64,000 nt of DNA, taken from assembly GCF_031082405.1 (NCBI RefSeq), contig NZ_JAVHJU010000002.1:124001-188000 (forward strand), written 5' to 3'. The notes under the pieces are model-generated. The model was not told the origin of the DNA. It did not search any database and saw nothing but the letters and a program-made list of their open reading frames with translations. Each line of letters starts with the position of its first letter. The first letter of the stretch is position 1. Made by a program: the position numbers and the translations under genes. This document shows positions 44,033 to 53,640 of the stretch, one piece after another. The stretch comes from Amycolatopsis sp. A133. GTDB taxonomy: Bacteria; Actinomycetota; Actinomycetes; Mycobacteriales; Pseudonocardiaceae.

Positions 44033-45008
44033 ACGCGTGGATGAAGCTGGACGCCTCGGCGTACCCGAGCCGGTAGGCGACGTCCTCGACCGACAGCACG
44101 CCGGTGTCGAGCAGCTCTTCGGCGAGCGTCTGGCGGACCTCGTCGACCAGCGCCCGGTAGCTCGTGCCGGCTTCCGTGAGCCGGCGGCGCAGGGTGCGCG
44201 TGCTCAGCGTCAGCTGCCGGGCGATCTCGTCCATGCGAGCGTCGACGCCGCCGAGCCGCACCAGGCGTTCCCGCACCTGCTGGGAAATGCCCGACCGCTG
44301 CCGCCGCCGGGCGACGAGCGCTTCGCACTGCGCGGCGCACAGGGCGACGGTCTGCTCGTTGGCCTGCGGCAGCGGCCGGGTCAGCAGCGCCGGGTCGAGC
44401 GTCGCCCGGCAGGCGTCGGCGCCGAAGCGGGGCCGCACGCCGAACGCGGCCAGGTACGGCTCCGGAGTGGACGTTCCGTGCCGGAACGTCAGCTCGTCCA
44501 GCGCGATGTCGGGCAGGAGGTCGCGCATGACCGCGAAGATCGCGGCCAGGTCGCGCAGGACGAGGAACCGGGCGACGTCGGCGGGGACGCGGCTGTCGTC
44601 CAGCTCCAGCGTCAGGCGGTCGGCGCCGAGGACGACGTGCGGGATGCAGAACGCGAAGCTCAGGTCGAAGTAGCGGAGGGCGAACAGCATCGCGTCGCGC
44701 AGCGTCGGGCTGCTGATGCAGGCGAAGCCGAAGATGCCGAACGTGGTGACCCGGTACCGGCGTCCCAGCTCCAGCGCCGTCGCGTCCGAACCGTCCTGCT
44801 GGGCCAGCGCCCGGACGACGGCCAGCTCCTGACGCGCGTCGACCTGGACGGAAGGGTCGGCGAGCAGTTCCGGCGTGAGCGTCGTCGCGGCGAGCAGCTC
44901 ACCGCCGGCCAGGCCGCGCTCGGCGGCGAACCGGGTCATCAGCTCGATGCTCGCGGTGCCGCGGGGGAAGTCCCAGTCCCCGACGGCGGGCACGGCGAGC
45001 TCGGCCAT
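43953..45008 (-). CDS. AraC-family regulator with VirS/OruR-type ligand domain
   Basis: A 351-residue regulator. The N-terminal half matches the Arabinose_bd-type domain of VirS-like regulators ([29 protein letters not shown]). The C-terminal AraC DNA-binding domain has two helix-turn-helices ([33 protein letters not shown] and [35 protein letters not shown]). In mycobacteria VirS controls a divergent operon headed by a flavin monooxygenase; here a Baeyer-Villiger-type monooxygenase lies nearby, so a similar role is possible. Confidence 0.9.
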   Translation of the reverse strand: [351 protein letters not shown]

Positions 45009-45088
45009 GGCCGGAATTCTGGATCACCGGCGGAGAACGTGTCCAATCGAGGACCGGAACTGTCCTCGGTGATCGTTAGGGTGACGGC

Positions 45089-46183
45089 GTGGAGACCTTG
45101 AGCCGGCGAGCCCTGAACCGCGCGACCCTGGAACGCCAGCTGCTGCTGCGCCGCGTGAAGATGACCGCCTACGACGCTGTGGAGCACCTGGCCGGGCTTC
45201 AGGCGCAGGCACCGTTCCCGCCGTACTTCGGGTTGTGGGCGCGGTTGGAGGGGTTCCGGCCCCAGGAACTCGCGGAACTGCTCGAAAACCGGCGCGTGGT
45301 CCGGATCGCGCTGATGCGCGGCACGGTCCACCTGGTCACGGCGGCGGACGCGCTGGCGTGGCGGCCGGTGGTGCAGGTGCTCTACGACCGCGACCTCAAG
45401 CAGAACGCGCTCCACGCCCGCGAGCTGACCGGGCTCGACCACAACGTCGTCGCCGAGGCGGCGCGGAAGCTGCTGCTCGGCGGCCCGCTGCCGGGGACCG
45501 CGCTGGGCGCCGAGCTGGCGCGCACCTGGGACGTCCCGGCGGCCTCCCTGACCCACCTGGCCCGGGGCCGGCTGCCGCTGGTGCAGACCCCGCCCCGGGC
45601 GATCTGGGGCAAGGCCGGGCAGACGACGTACGCGTGCCTGGACGAGTGGGTGGGTGCGCCGCTGTCGCCGCCTTCGCCCGCTTCGCTGATCTCGCGGTAC
45701 CTGCGCGCGTTCGGACCGGCCACGGTGGCGGACGTGCAGACGTGGGCGGGCATCACGCGGCTGGGCGAGGTGGCCGCCTCGATGGACCTGCGCCGCTACC
45801 GCGACCCGGACGGCCGCGAGCTGCTGGACCTCCCGGAACTGACGGTGCCGGACGAGGACGTCCCGGCCCCACCGCGGCTGCTGGGCCCCTTCGACCAGAC
45901 GATCCTGTCCTACGCGGACCGGACCCGGGTCATTTCGGACGTCTACCGCAAGCGCGTGATCTCGCACAACGGCCTGGTCAAGGGCACGCTGCTGGTCGAC
46001 GGGCAGGTGTGCGGCTTCTGGGAGATCAAGGCATCCCGCAAGGCGGCGGCGATCGAGCTGTCGCCGTTCGAGAAGCTGGCGAAGCGGGACTTGGCGGCGC
46101 TGGAGAAGTCGGCGGCAGAGCTGGTGAAGTGGGCCGAGGCGGCCGCCGGGACGCACGAGGTGCGCGTCTCGGCACCGGAGTGA
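45089..46183 (+). CDS. AlkZ/YcaQ-like winged-helix DNA glycosylase family protein
   Basis: A 364-residue protein of the HTH_42 family. The putative catalytic QxQ motif is at Gln38-Ala-Gln40 in HLAGLQAQAPFPPYFGLWARL, and the remaining winged helices include RVVRIALMRGTVHLVTAADALAW and LLGPFDQTILSYADRTRVIS. AlkZ glycosylases unhook alkylated bases or cross-links, often for self-resistance; a genotoxin cluster is not seen here. GTG start; divergent from the AraC gene with an 80-base gap. Confidence 0.82.
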   Translation: METLSRRALNRATLERQLLLRRVKMTAYDAVEHLAGLQAQAPFPPYFGLWARLEGFRPQELAELLENRRVVRIALMRGTVHLVTAADALAWRPVVQVLYDRDLKQNALHARELTGLDHNVVAEAARKLLLGGPLPGTALGAELARTWDVPAASLTHLARGRLPLVQTPPRAIWGKAGQTTYACLDEWVGAPLSPPSPASLISRYLRAFGPATVADVQTWAGITRLGEVAASMDLRRYRDPDGRELLDLPELTVPDEDVPAPPRLLGPFDQTILSYADRTRVISDVYRKRVISHNGLVKGTLLVDGQVCGFWEIKASRKAAAIELSPFEKLAKRDLAALEKSAAELVKWAEAAAGTHEVRVSAPE

Positions 46184-46258
46184 GGCTGGCCGGAATTCTC
46201 GATTGAGTGACCGTTCGTGGCCTGTTGTCACAGGCGTCCGGTGCGTAGCTTTTCCGGC

Positions 46259-47722
46259 ATGACTGGTTCGGCGAAGGGGCCGTCGGTGCTGATCGTGGGC
46301 ACCGGGTTCGGCGGCATCGGGACGGCGATCGAACTCAAGCGGGCGGGGTTCACCGGCTTCACGATCCTGGAGAGCGCCGCCGAAGCCGGGGGCGTCTGGC
46401 GGGACAACACCTACCCCGGGGCCGCGTGCGACATCCCGTCGCCGCTGTACTCCTTCTCCTTCGAACCCAACCCGCGGTGGCCGAAGCGCTTCTCCCACCA
46501 GCCCGACATCCTCGCCTACCTGCGCGGCGTCATCGCCAAGTACGGGCTGGAACCGCACATCCGGTACCGGACCGAGGTCACCGGGGCCGCGTTCGACGAA
46601 GAGCGCAACCTCTGGCGCGTCGAGACGAAGAGCGGGGAGACCTTCGAGGCGAACGTCTTCGTCCCCGCCGTCGGGCAGCTGTCGCGGCCGGTGCTGCCGG
46701 ACATCCCGAACCGCGAGAGCTTCGCCGGCGACGCCTTCCACTCCGCGCGGTGGGACCACGGCGTCGAGCTGACCGGCAAGCGCGTCGCCGTCATCGGGAC
46801 CGGGGCCAGCGCCGTGCAGTTCGTGCCCGAGCTGCGGAAGCACGCCCAGCACGTCACCGTCTTCCAGCGCACCCCGCCGTACGTCATGGCGAAGTCCGAT
46901 CCGAGCTACCGGCGCTGGCAGCACTGGCTGTTCGAGCACCTGCCACCCGCCCAGCTGCTCGGCCGGCTGCGGATCTTCCTGCTCGCCGAGTACGCCACCT
47001 ACGCCATGACGCGCCACCCTCTGCTGGCGAAGATGTTCGAGCTGCGGACCGCGCAGCTGCGTCGCCGCCACATCGAGGACCGGGAGCTGCGCGCGAAGCT
47101 GACCCCGGCCTACCCGCTGGGCTGCAAGCGGATCCTCTTCACCAACGACTACCTGCCCGCGCTGGCCCAGCCGGACGTCGACGTCGAGACGCGGCGGATC
47201 CGCGAGATCACCGAGAAGGGCGTGCGGGTCGAGGACGGCACGGAGATCGAGGCGGACGTCCTGATCTACGGCACCGGGTTCGCCGCGACGGAGTTCCTCG
47301 GCCGGATGGCGGTGCGCGGTCTCGGCGGCCGTTCGCTGCAAGAGGAGTGGTCCGGTGGCGCGCGGGCGTACCTGGGCATGACCGTGCCCGGCTTCCCCAA
47401 CCTCTTCTGCGTCTACGGCCCCAACACGAACCTCGGCGCGGGATCCATCATCTACATGATCGAACGCCAGGCCCGGTACATCCGGCAGGCGGTGGAGCGG
47501 CTCGCCCGCCCCGGGGTGTCCACGCTGGACGTGCGCCCCGAGGTCGAAGACGCCTACGACCGGGAGGTGCAGCAGCGGCTGGGCCGCAGCGTGTGGACCG
47601 CCTGCACGAGCTGGTACCGCCAGGCCGACGGCCGGGTGACGACCAACTGGCCCGGCCTGGTCACCGAGTACGACCGCCGGACCCGGCGCTTCGACGTCGC
47701 CGACTACCGGGTGGCGGGCTGA
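46259..47722 (+). CDS. Baeyer-Villiger-type flavin monooxygenase
   Basis: A 487-residue FAD/NADPH monooxygenase. FAD site VLIVGTGFGGIGTAIELK, the Baeyer-Villiger fingerprint FAGDAFHSARWDH (FxGxxxHxxxW[P/D]), NADPH site VAVIGTGASAVQFVPEL and a late ATG-like LIYGTGFAATEFL are present. It probably inserts oxygen into ketones or sulfoxidises substrates. The ATG at 46259 places the Rossmann strand at the expected distance; longer starts read through the upstream gap. The stop overlaps the next gene (TGATG). Confidence 0.9.
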   Translation: MTGSAKGPSVLIVGTGFGGIGTAIELKRAGFTGFTILESAAEAGGVWRDNTYPGAACDIPSPLYSFSFEPNPRWPKRFSHQPDILAYLRGVIAKYGLEPHIRYRTEVTGAAFDEERNLWRVETKSGETFEANVFVPAVGQLSRPVLPDIPNRESFAGDAFHSARWDHGVELTGKRVAVIGTGASAVQFVPELRKHAQHVTVFQRTPPYVMAKSDPSYRRWQHWLFEHLPPAQLLGRLRIFLLAEYATYAMTRHPLLAKMFELRTAQLRRRHIEDRELRAKLTPAYPLGCKRILFTNDYLPALAQPDVDVETRRIREITEKGVRVEDGTEIEADVLIYGTGFAATEFLGRMAVRGLGGRSLQEEWSGGARAYLGMTVPGFPNLFCVYGPNTNLGAGSIIYMIERQARYIRQAVERLARPGVSTLDVRPEVEDAYDREVQQRLGRSVWTACTSWYRQADGRVTTNWPGLVTEYDRRTRRFDVADYRVAG

Positions 47723-49380
47723 TGGACTACGACGTCCTGGTGATCGGTTCGGGGTTCGGCGGCAGCGTCACGGCGCTGCGGCTGACCGAGAAGGGCTACC
47801 GCGTCGGCGTGCTGGAGACCGGCCGCCGGTTCGCCGACGACGAGTTCGCGAAGACGTCGTGGCGGCTGCGGAAGTACCTGTGGGCGCCCGCGCTGGGCTG
47901 CTTCGGCATCCAGCGGCTGACGCTGCTGAAGAACACGTTCGTGATGAGCGGCTCCGGCGTCGGCGGTGGTTCGCTGGTGTACGCGAACACGTTGTACGAG
48001 CCGCCGGAGCAGTTCTACGCCGATCCCCAGTGGGCGCACATCACCGACTGGAAGAGCGAGCTCGCGCCGCACTACGACCAGGCGAAGCGGATGCTCGGCG
48101 TGGTCGAGAACCCGGCGACGACGGCCGCGGACCGGGTGCTTCGTTCGGTGGCCGAGGACATGGGCATCAGCCACACGTACCGCCGCACCCCGGTCGGAGT
48201 CTACTTCGGACAGTCCGGGGTGGACCCGTTCTTCGGCGGCGCGGGTCCCCTGCGTTCTTCCTGCACGCTGTGCGGCGAATGCATGACCGGCTGCCGGGTC
48301 GGGGCGAAGAACACGACCGTGAAGAACTACCTGTACCTGGCCGAGCAGGCGGGCGCTTCGGTGCACCCGTTGACGACGGCGGTGTCGGTGCGGCCGGTTC
48401 CCGGCGGGTACGCCGTGGACACCGTCCGCACCGGCCGCCGCGCCCGCCGGACGTTCACCGCGACGCAGGTCGTGTTATCCGCGGCGGCTTTGGGGACCCA
48501 GCGCCTGCTGCACCGGATGCGCGACACGGGAACGCTGCCTTCGCTGTCGCCCCGGCTGGGGCTGCTGGCCCGCACGAACTCCGAGGCCGTGCTGGCGGCC
48601 CGGTCGCTGCGCCCGGACACGGACTACACGCGCGGTGTCGCGATCACGTCGTCGATCCACCCGGACGAGGTGACGCACGTGGAGCCGGTGCGGTACGGGC
48701 GCGGCAGCAACCTGATGGGCCTGCTGGCCACGGTGCTGGTGGACGCGGCCCCGGGACGCCGTCGGTGGGTGCTGGGGCTGCGGGAGCTGTGGCGTTCCCG
48801 CCGCGACCTGGTCCGCATCCACAACCCGCGGCACTGGTCGGAGCGGATGATCGGGCTGCTGGTGATGCAGACGCTCGACAACTCGGTGACGACGTACACC
48901 AAACGCGGGCTGTTCGGCCGGCGCATGACGACTCGCCAGGGTTCCGGAGCGCCGTCCCCGGACTGGATCCCGGCCGGCCACGAGGTGACGCGCCGGGTCG
49001 CGGAGAAGATCGGCGGCCTGCCGCAGGGTGCCTGGACGGACCTGGCGAACATCCCGATCACAGGCCACTTCATCGGCGGCTGCGCGATCGGCGACTCCCC
49101 CGAGACCGGGGTCGTCGATCCGTACCAGCGGTTGTACGGGTACCCGGGGCTGCACGTGGTGGACGGCTCGGCGATCTCGGCGAACCTGGGCGTGAACCCG
49201 TCGCTCACGATCACGGCACAGGCCGAGCGGGCGATGGCGTTCTGGCCGAACCACGGCGAGCCCGACCCGCGGCCGCCGCTGGGTGCACCGTACCGGCGGG
49301 TGACGGCGGTGGCCCCGAAGAACCCGGCGGTGCCGTCGGCGGCACCGGGAGCCCTGCGGCTGCCGATCGAGCCCGCCTGA
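47722..49380 (+). CDS. GMC-family FAD oxidoreductase with a Cys-rich cluster motif
   Basis: A 552-residue flavoprotein related to actinobacterial ChoD-type 'cholesterol oxidases'. FAD site VLVIGSGFGGSVTALRL, GSGVGGGSLVYANTLYEPP, and C-terminal GCAIGDSPETGVVDPYQRLYGYPGLHVVDGSAISANLGVNPSLTITAQAERA (given as shown in parts: HVVDGSAISANLGVNPS). Cys181, 184, 187 and 191 form CxxCxxCxxxC, a ferredoxin-like iron-sulfur signature. Translationally coupled to the monooxygenase, suggesting sequential oxidation of a lipid or sterol alcohol; substrate unknown. Confidence 0.88.
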   Translation: MDYDVLVIGSGFGGSVTALRLTEKGYRVGVLETGRRFADDEFAKTSWRLRKYLWAPALGCFGIQRLTLLKNTFVMSGSGVGGGSLVYANTLYEPPEQFYADPQWAHITDWKSELAPHYDQAKRMLGVVENPATTAADRVLRSVAEDMGISHTYRRTPVGVYFGQSGVDPFFGGAGPLRSSCTLCGECMTGCRVGAKNTTVKNYLYLAEQAGASVHPLTTAVSVRPVPGGYAVDTVRTGRRARRTFTATQVVLSAAALGTQRLLHRMRDTGTLPSLSPRLGLLARTNSEAVLAARSLRPDTDYTRGVAITSSIHPDEVTHVEPVRYGRGSNLMGLLATVLVDAAPGRRRWVLGLRELWRSRRDLVRIHNPRHWSERMIGLLVMQTLDNSVTTYTKRGLFGRRMTTRQGSGAPSPDWIPAGHEVTRRVAEKIGGLPQGAWTDLANIPITGHFIGGCAIGDSPETGVVDPYQRLYGYPGLHVVDGSAISANLGVNPSLTITAQAERAMAFWPNHGEPDPRPPLGAPYRRVTAVAPKNPAVPSAAPGALRLPIEPA

Positions 49381-49388
49381 GCTGAACA

Positions 49389-49419
49389 GGCCCTCCCGGA
49401 CCGCGCCGCCGGGAGGGCC
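49389..49419. terminator. Bidirectional terminator hairpin
   Basis: GGCCCTCCCGG (49389-49399) and its complement (49409-49419), with further pairing of GCTGA and TCAGC outside. It lies between the convergent oxidoreductase and chitinase genes. Confidence 0.8.
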
Positions 49420-49432
49420 GCTCAGCGCACGG

Positions 49433-50914
49433 TTACGGCAAGCCCGCGAGGCCGGCCGAGACCGTGTTGGCGAACGCGTACCCCTGCGACGCGTCCCAGT
49501 TGATCGACCACGTCATCGCGCCGCGGATGGTCGGGTACGTCGTCGACGGCTTGAACGAGCCGCACGAGGTTCCGCGGGCCAGGCAGTTCAGCGCCGACAC
49601 CGTGTTGGCCGGGGACTGGTAGCCGCCGCCCGCCGCTTGCGGGGAGGCCGGGAGGCCGAGGCCGACCTGGTCGGCGCGCAGGCCGCCCTGGAGCTGGATG
49701 CAGGCCAGCGCCGTCAGGAAGTCGACCGTGCCCTGGGAGTAGACGTTGCCGTTGCAGCCGTTCATCGACCCCGAGTTGTAGTACTGCATGTTGACGATCG
49801 TCAGGATGTCCTTGATGTTCAGCGCGAGCTGGAAGTAGCCGCCCGCCGTGGACTGCATGTCGATCGTCTGCGGTGCCATCGTGATGACCTTGCCGCCGCC
49901 GTTGTGGATGCTGCGCAGCGCCTGGCCCATGTACGTGGCGTTGATGCCGTTCTCGAGGTCGATGTCGACGCCGTCGAAGCCGTAGTTCGCGATCAGCGAC
50001 TTGATGCTGTTGGCGAAGTTGGTGGCCGACGACGAGTCGGCGACGCTGATCGTGCCGTTCTGGCCGCCGACCGAGATGATCACCTTCTGGCCGCGCGACT
50101 GGACCGTCTTGACGTCGGCCTTGAACTGGGCGTCCGTGTAGCCGCCGAGCTGCGAGGACAGGCCGGAGTCCAGCGTGAAGCTCACCGCGCCCGGCGTGCC
50201 GGTGGCGTCCGCGAACGACACCGCGATGATGTTGTACTTCGTCGGGACGTCGGCGAGCTTCAGCGCCTTGGCGCCGTTGTAGAAGTTCTGCCAGTAGCCC
50301 GTGAGGACGTGCTTCGGCAGGTCACCCTGGGTGGGCGGCGTGGTGGTCGTCGTCGGCGGAGTGGTCGTGGTGGTCGTCGTCGGGGTGGTGGGCGTGGTCG
50401 GCGTGGTCGGTGTCGTCGGCGGCGGGGTGCCCGGGCCGTCGAGGCTGACGTCGTCGGCGTAGTACCCCGGCTGGCCGTACCAGCCGTGCAGGTAGACCGT
50501 CAGCGACGTGCTCGAGCCGGTCGTGAAGCTCAGCGACAGCTGCTGGTAGCCGCTGGTGCCGGGCGTCCACGTGCTGGTCGTCGCCGAACCGGAGACGCCG
50601 ACGTAGACGTAGCTGCCCTGGACCCAGGCCGACAGCTTGTACGCCGTGTTCGGCGAGACGGCGAGCGTCTGCGAGCACTGGGCGTTGTCCGACCCCGACG
50701 GCGTCGCGCTCAGGGCGCGGCTGCCGCTGTGCACCGGCGTGCTCACCGCGGCCGGCGTGCCGGTGCACGTCCAGCCCGTCGTGCCGGCCTCGAAGCCGGG
50801 GTTGGCCAGGATGTTCGCCGCCGAAGCGCTGCCGGCGAGCACGAACGTCACGCCGAGGGACAGCGCAACCACGGATAGTAACGAGAGCAGAGCGAAGCGA
50901 ACTTTGGGGACCAC
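49433..50914 (-). CDS. Secreted GH18 chitinase with N-terminal carbohydrate-binding module
   Basis: A 493-residue exported enzyme. Signal peptide ending near AGSASAAN; residues about 34-160 a CBM-like beta-sandwich (NILANPGFEAGTTGWTCTG); a Pro/Thr linker (PTTPTTPTTP repeats, residues 163-198); then a GH18 barrel with the catalytic DGVDIDLE motif and MTWSINWDAS near the end. It hydrolyses chitin by substrate-assisted catalysis. GTG start with GGAGGT upstream. A DasR-type site lies in its promoter. Confidence 0.94.
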   Translation of the reverse strand: MVPKVRFALLSLLSVVALSLGVTFVLAGSASAANILANPGFEAGTTGWTCTGTPAAVSTPVHSGSRALSATPSGSDNAQCSQTLAVSPNTAYKLSAWVQGSYVYVGVSGSATTSTWTPGTSGYQQLSLSFTTGSSTSLTVYLHGWYGQPGYYADDVSLDGPGTPPPTTPTTPTTPTTPTTTTTTTPPTTTTTPPTQGDLPKHVLTGYWQNFYNGAKALKLADVPTKYNIIAVSFADATGTPGAVSFTLDSGLSSQLGGYTDAQFKADVKTVQSRGQKVIISVGGQNGTISVADSSSATNFANSIKSLIANYGFDGVDIDLENGINATYMGQALRSIHNGGGKVITMAPQTIDMQSTAGGYFQLALNIKDILTIVNMQYYNSGSMNGCNGNVYSQGTVDFLTALACIQLQGGLRADQVGLGLPASPQAAGGGYQSPANTVSALNCLARGTSCGSFKPSTTYPTIRGAMTWSINWDASQGYAFANTVSAGLAGLP

Positions 50915-50949
50915 GGGACCTCCACGGCCTTGGTGAGGCAGGTCACCAC

Positions 50950-50978
50950 AAAATGGACTAGACCAATCTGATTGTCAA
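50950..50978 (-). promoter_or_regulatory. Chitinase promoter containing a DasR-responsive element
   Basis: TGGACTAGACCA at 50954-50965, one base from the dre core TGGTCTAGACCA recognised by the GlcNAc-responsive GntR regulator DasR in streptomycetes, with flanking AA and AT matching the 16-base palindrome. On the minus strand a perfect TTGACA (50973-50978) and CATTTT (50950-50955), 17 bases apart, place the element between -35 and -10, where binding would block transcription until GlcN-6-P accumulates. Confidence 0.82.
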
Positions 50979-51057
50979 GGAGCCCCATCCGAAAGTCGGG
51001 GTGCCGGAAACGGCAGAATGAGACGATCGGATCCAGGTCTAGCAGGAGCGTGTTGGA

Positions 51058-53448
51058 GTGAGCGTGTCGGTCGAGCAGAAGATCGCCGAAGAACTGGGCG
51101 TGCGCGAAGGACAGGTGAAGGCCGCCGTCGAGCTGCTCGACGGCGGGTCGACCGTGCCGTTCATCGCGCGCTACCGCAAGGAAGTCACCGGCATGCTCGA
51201 CGACGCGCAGCTGCGCACGCTCGAGGAACGGCTGCGCTACCTGCGGGAACTCGACGAGCGCCGGCTCGCCGTGCTGGAGTCCGTCCGGAGCCAGGGCAAG
51301 CTCGACGACGCCCTCGAGGCCCAGATCCTGGCGGCGGACACGAAGTCGCGGCTGGAGGACATCTACCTCCCGTTCAAGCCGAAGCGCCGCACGAAGGCGA
51401 TGATCGCGCGCGAGGCGGGCCTCGAGCCGCTGGCCGACGGCCTGCTGACCGACCCGTCGACCGACCCGCAGGCCGCCGCCGCGGTGTTCGTCGACGCCGA
51501 CAAGGGCGTCGCGGACGCGCAGGCCGCACTCGACGGCGCCCGCGCGATCCTCGTCGAGCGCTTCGCCGAGGACGCCGACCTGATCGGCGAGCTGCGCGAG
51601 AAGATGTGGGGCCAGGGCCACCTGGTGGCCAAGGTCCGCGCGGGCAAGGAGGAGGAAGGGGCGAAGTTCTCCGACTACTTCGACTTCTCCGAGCCGTACA
51701 CGAAGCTCCCCTCGCACCGCATCCTCGCGATGCTGCGCGGCGAGAAGGAGGAGGTCCTCGACCTGACGATGGCGCCGGCGGAGCCCTCCGACGAGCCGCA
51801 GGTCGGGCCGACGGAGTACGAGCAGCGCATCGCGGCGAAGTTCGGCATCGCGCAGCAGGGCCGCCCGGGCGACAAGTGGCTCGGCGACACCGTGCGCTGG
51901 GCGTGGCGCACCAAGATCCTCCTGCACCTGGGCATCGACCTGCGGATGCGGCTGCGCCAGGCGGCCGAGGACGACGCCGTGCGCGTGTTCGCGGCCAACC
52001 TGCGCGACCTGCTGCTGGCCGCGCCGGCCGGCACCCGCGCCACGATGGGCCTCGACCCGGGTTTCCGGACCGGCGTCAAGGTCGCCGTCGTGGACGCGAC
52101 CGGCAAGGTCGTCGACACCCACGTCATCTACCCGCACCAGCCGGCGAACAAGTGGGACCAGTCGATCGCCGAGCTGGCGGCGCTGTGCGCGCGGCACAAG
52201 GTCGAGCTGATCTCGATCGGCAACGGCACGGCGTCGCGTGAGACCGACAAGCTCGCCGTCGAGCTGATCAAGAAGCACCCGGAGCTGAAGCTGACGAAGG
52301 CCGTGGTGTCCGAGGCGGGCGCTTCGGTGTACTCGGCGTCGGCGTTCGCTTCGGCGGAACTGCCGAACATGGACGTCTCGCTGCGCGGCGCGGTCTCGAT
52401 CGCCCGCCGGCTGCAGGACCCCCTGGCCGAGCTGGTGAAGATCGACCCGAAGTCGATCGGCGTGGGGCAGTACCAGCACGATTTGTCCGAGGTTTCGCTG
52501 TCGCGCTCGCTCGATGCGGTGGTCGAGGACTGCGTGAACGCGGTCGGCGTGGACGTCAACACGGCGTCGGCACCGCTGCTGACCCGGGTTTCGGGCATCA
52601 CGACGGGCCTGGCGGAGAACATCGTCGCGCACCGCGACACGAACGGGCCGTTCCGGTCCCGGATGGCGCTGAAGGAGGTCGCGCGCCTCGGCCCGAAGGC
52701 GTTCGAGCAGTGCGCGGGCTTCCTGCGCATCCCGGACGGCGACGACCCGCTCGACTCGTCGTCGGTGCACCCGGAGGCGTACCCGGTGGTCCGCCGGATC
52801 CTGTCGAAGACGGGCACGGACATCCGCGGGCTGATCGGCAACACCCGGACGCTGTCGTCGCTGCGCCCCGGCGAGTTCGTGGACGAGACGTTCGGCCTCC
52901 CGACGGTGACGGACATCCTGTCCGAGCTGGACAAGCCGGGCCGCGACCCCCGCCCGGCCTTCAAGACGGCGACGTTCGCCGAGGGCGTGGACAAGATCGG
53001 CGACCTCAAGCCGGGCATGCGCCTGGAGGGCGTCGTGACGAACGTGGCGGCGTTCGGCGCGTTCATCGACGTGGGGGTGCACCAGGACGGCCTGGCCCAC
53101 GTTTCGGCGCTGTCGAAGAACTTCGTGAAGGACCCTCGGGAGGTCGTGAAGCCCGGGGACATCGTGAAGGTGAAGGTCCTGGAAGTGGACGTGCCGCGCA
53201 AGCGCATCTCGCTGACGCTGCGGCTGGACGACGAGCCGGGCGCGGGGACTTCCCGCGGCGGTGGCGGTGGGGAGCGCCGGGACCGGGGCCAGGGTGGTCA
53301 GGGTCAGGGCCAGGGTCAGCGCCGTGGCGGCGGCGGTGGCGGTGACCGGCGCGGTGGCAGCGGTGGCGGTGGCGGGGCCCGGGATCGCGGCGGGAACGCG
53401 AGCGGCTCGATGGCCGAGGCGCTTCGGCGGGCCGGGTTCGGCAAGTAG
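51058..53448 (+). CDS. tex: Tex-family RNA-binding transcription accessory protein
   Basis: A 796-residue Tex protein. Order: N-terminal helical HTH region ([23 protein letters not shown]), YqgF nuclease-like fold ([16 protein letters not shown]), helix-hairpin-helix region ([25 protein letters not shown]), and S1 domain ([27 protein letters not shown]). The Gly/Arg-rich tail from about residue 725 resembles RNA-binding RGG repeats and is longer than usual. GTG start with AGGAG upstream. Confidence 0.94.
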   Translation: MSVSVEQKIAEELGVREGQVKAAVELLDGGSTVPFIARYRKEVTGMLDDAQLRTLEERLRYLRELDERRLAVLESVRSQGKLDDALEAQILAADTKSRLEDIYLPFKPKRRTKAMIAREAGLEPLADGLLTDPSTDPQAAAAVFVDADKGVADAQAALDGARAILVERFAEDADLIGELREKMWGQGHLVAKVRAGKEEEGAKFSDYFDFSEPYTKLPSHRILAMLRGEKEEVLDLTMAPAEPSDEPQVGPTEYEQRIAAKFGIAQQGRPGDKWLGDTVRWAWRTKILLHLGIDLRMRLRQAAEDDAVRVFAANLRDLLLAAPAGTRATMGLDPGFRTGVKVAVVDATGKVVDTHVIYPHQPANKWDQSIAELAALCARHKVELISIGNGTASRETDKLAVELIKKHPELKLTKAVVSEAGASVYSASAFASAELPNMDVSLRGAVSIARRLQDPLAELVKIDPKSIGVGQYQHDLSEVSLSRSLDAVVEDCVNAVGVDVNTASAPLLTRVSGITTGLAENIVAHRDTNGPFRSRMALKEVARLGPKAFEQCAGFLRIPDGDDPLDSSSVHPEAYPVVRRILSKTGTDIRGLIGNTRTLSSLRPGEFVDETFGLPTVTDILSELDKPGRDPRPAFKTATFAEGVDKIGDLKPGMRLEGVVTNVAAFGAFIDVGVHQDGLAHVSALSKNFVKDPREVVKPGDIVKVKVLEVDVPRKRISLTLRLDDEPGAGTSRGGGGGERRDRGQGGQGQGQGQRRGGGGGGDRRGGSGGGGGARDRGGNASGSMAEALRRAGFGK

Positions 53449-53453
53449 GACTT

Positions 53454-53487
53454 CCGTGAAGGCCATCCTCCGGGGTGGCCTTCACGG
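53454..53487 (+). terminator. Terminator hairpin of tex
   Basis: CCGTGAAGGCCA and its exact complement around a 10-base loop, 5 bases after the tex stop codon. The remainder of 53488-53640 holds no gene and presumably the promoter of the next one. Confidence 0.8.
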
Positions 53488-53640
53488 CGTTCGGGCCGTC
53501 ACCCGTCCGAAGGAATTCTGGTGACGGAACAGATACGGCCCTCCGAAGATCGTAACGCAGCGCAATGACCGGCCGAACTACTCACCGTTCAGCCCACGCG
53601 CCGGGGATTTTCCGCCCTGCTCGATCCAGGAGACGCCGCC

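Noticed and set aside
51034..51047. A second DasR-like sequence, AGGTCTAGCAGG, upstream of tex
   Set aside because: Only the GGTCTAG half matches the dre core and the other half is degraded; the adjacent gene has no link to chitin metabolism.
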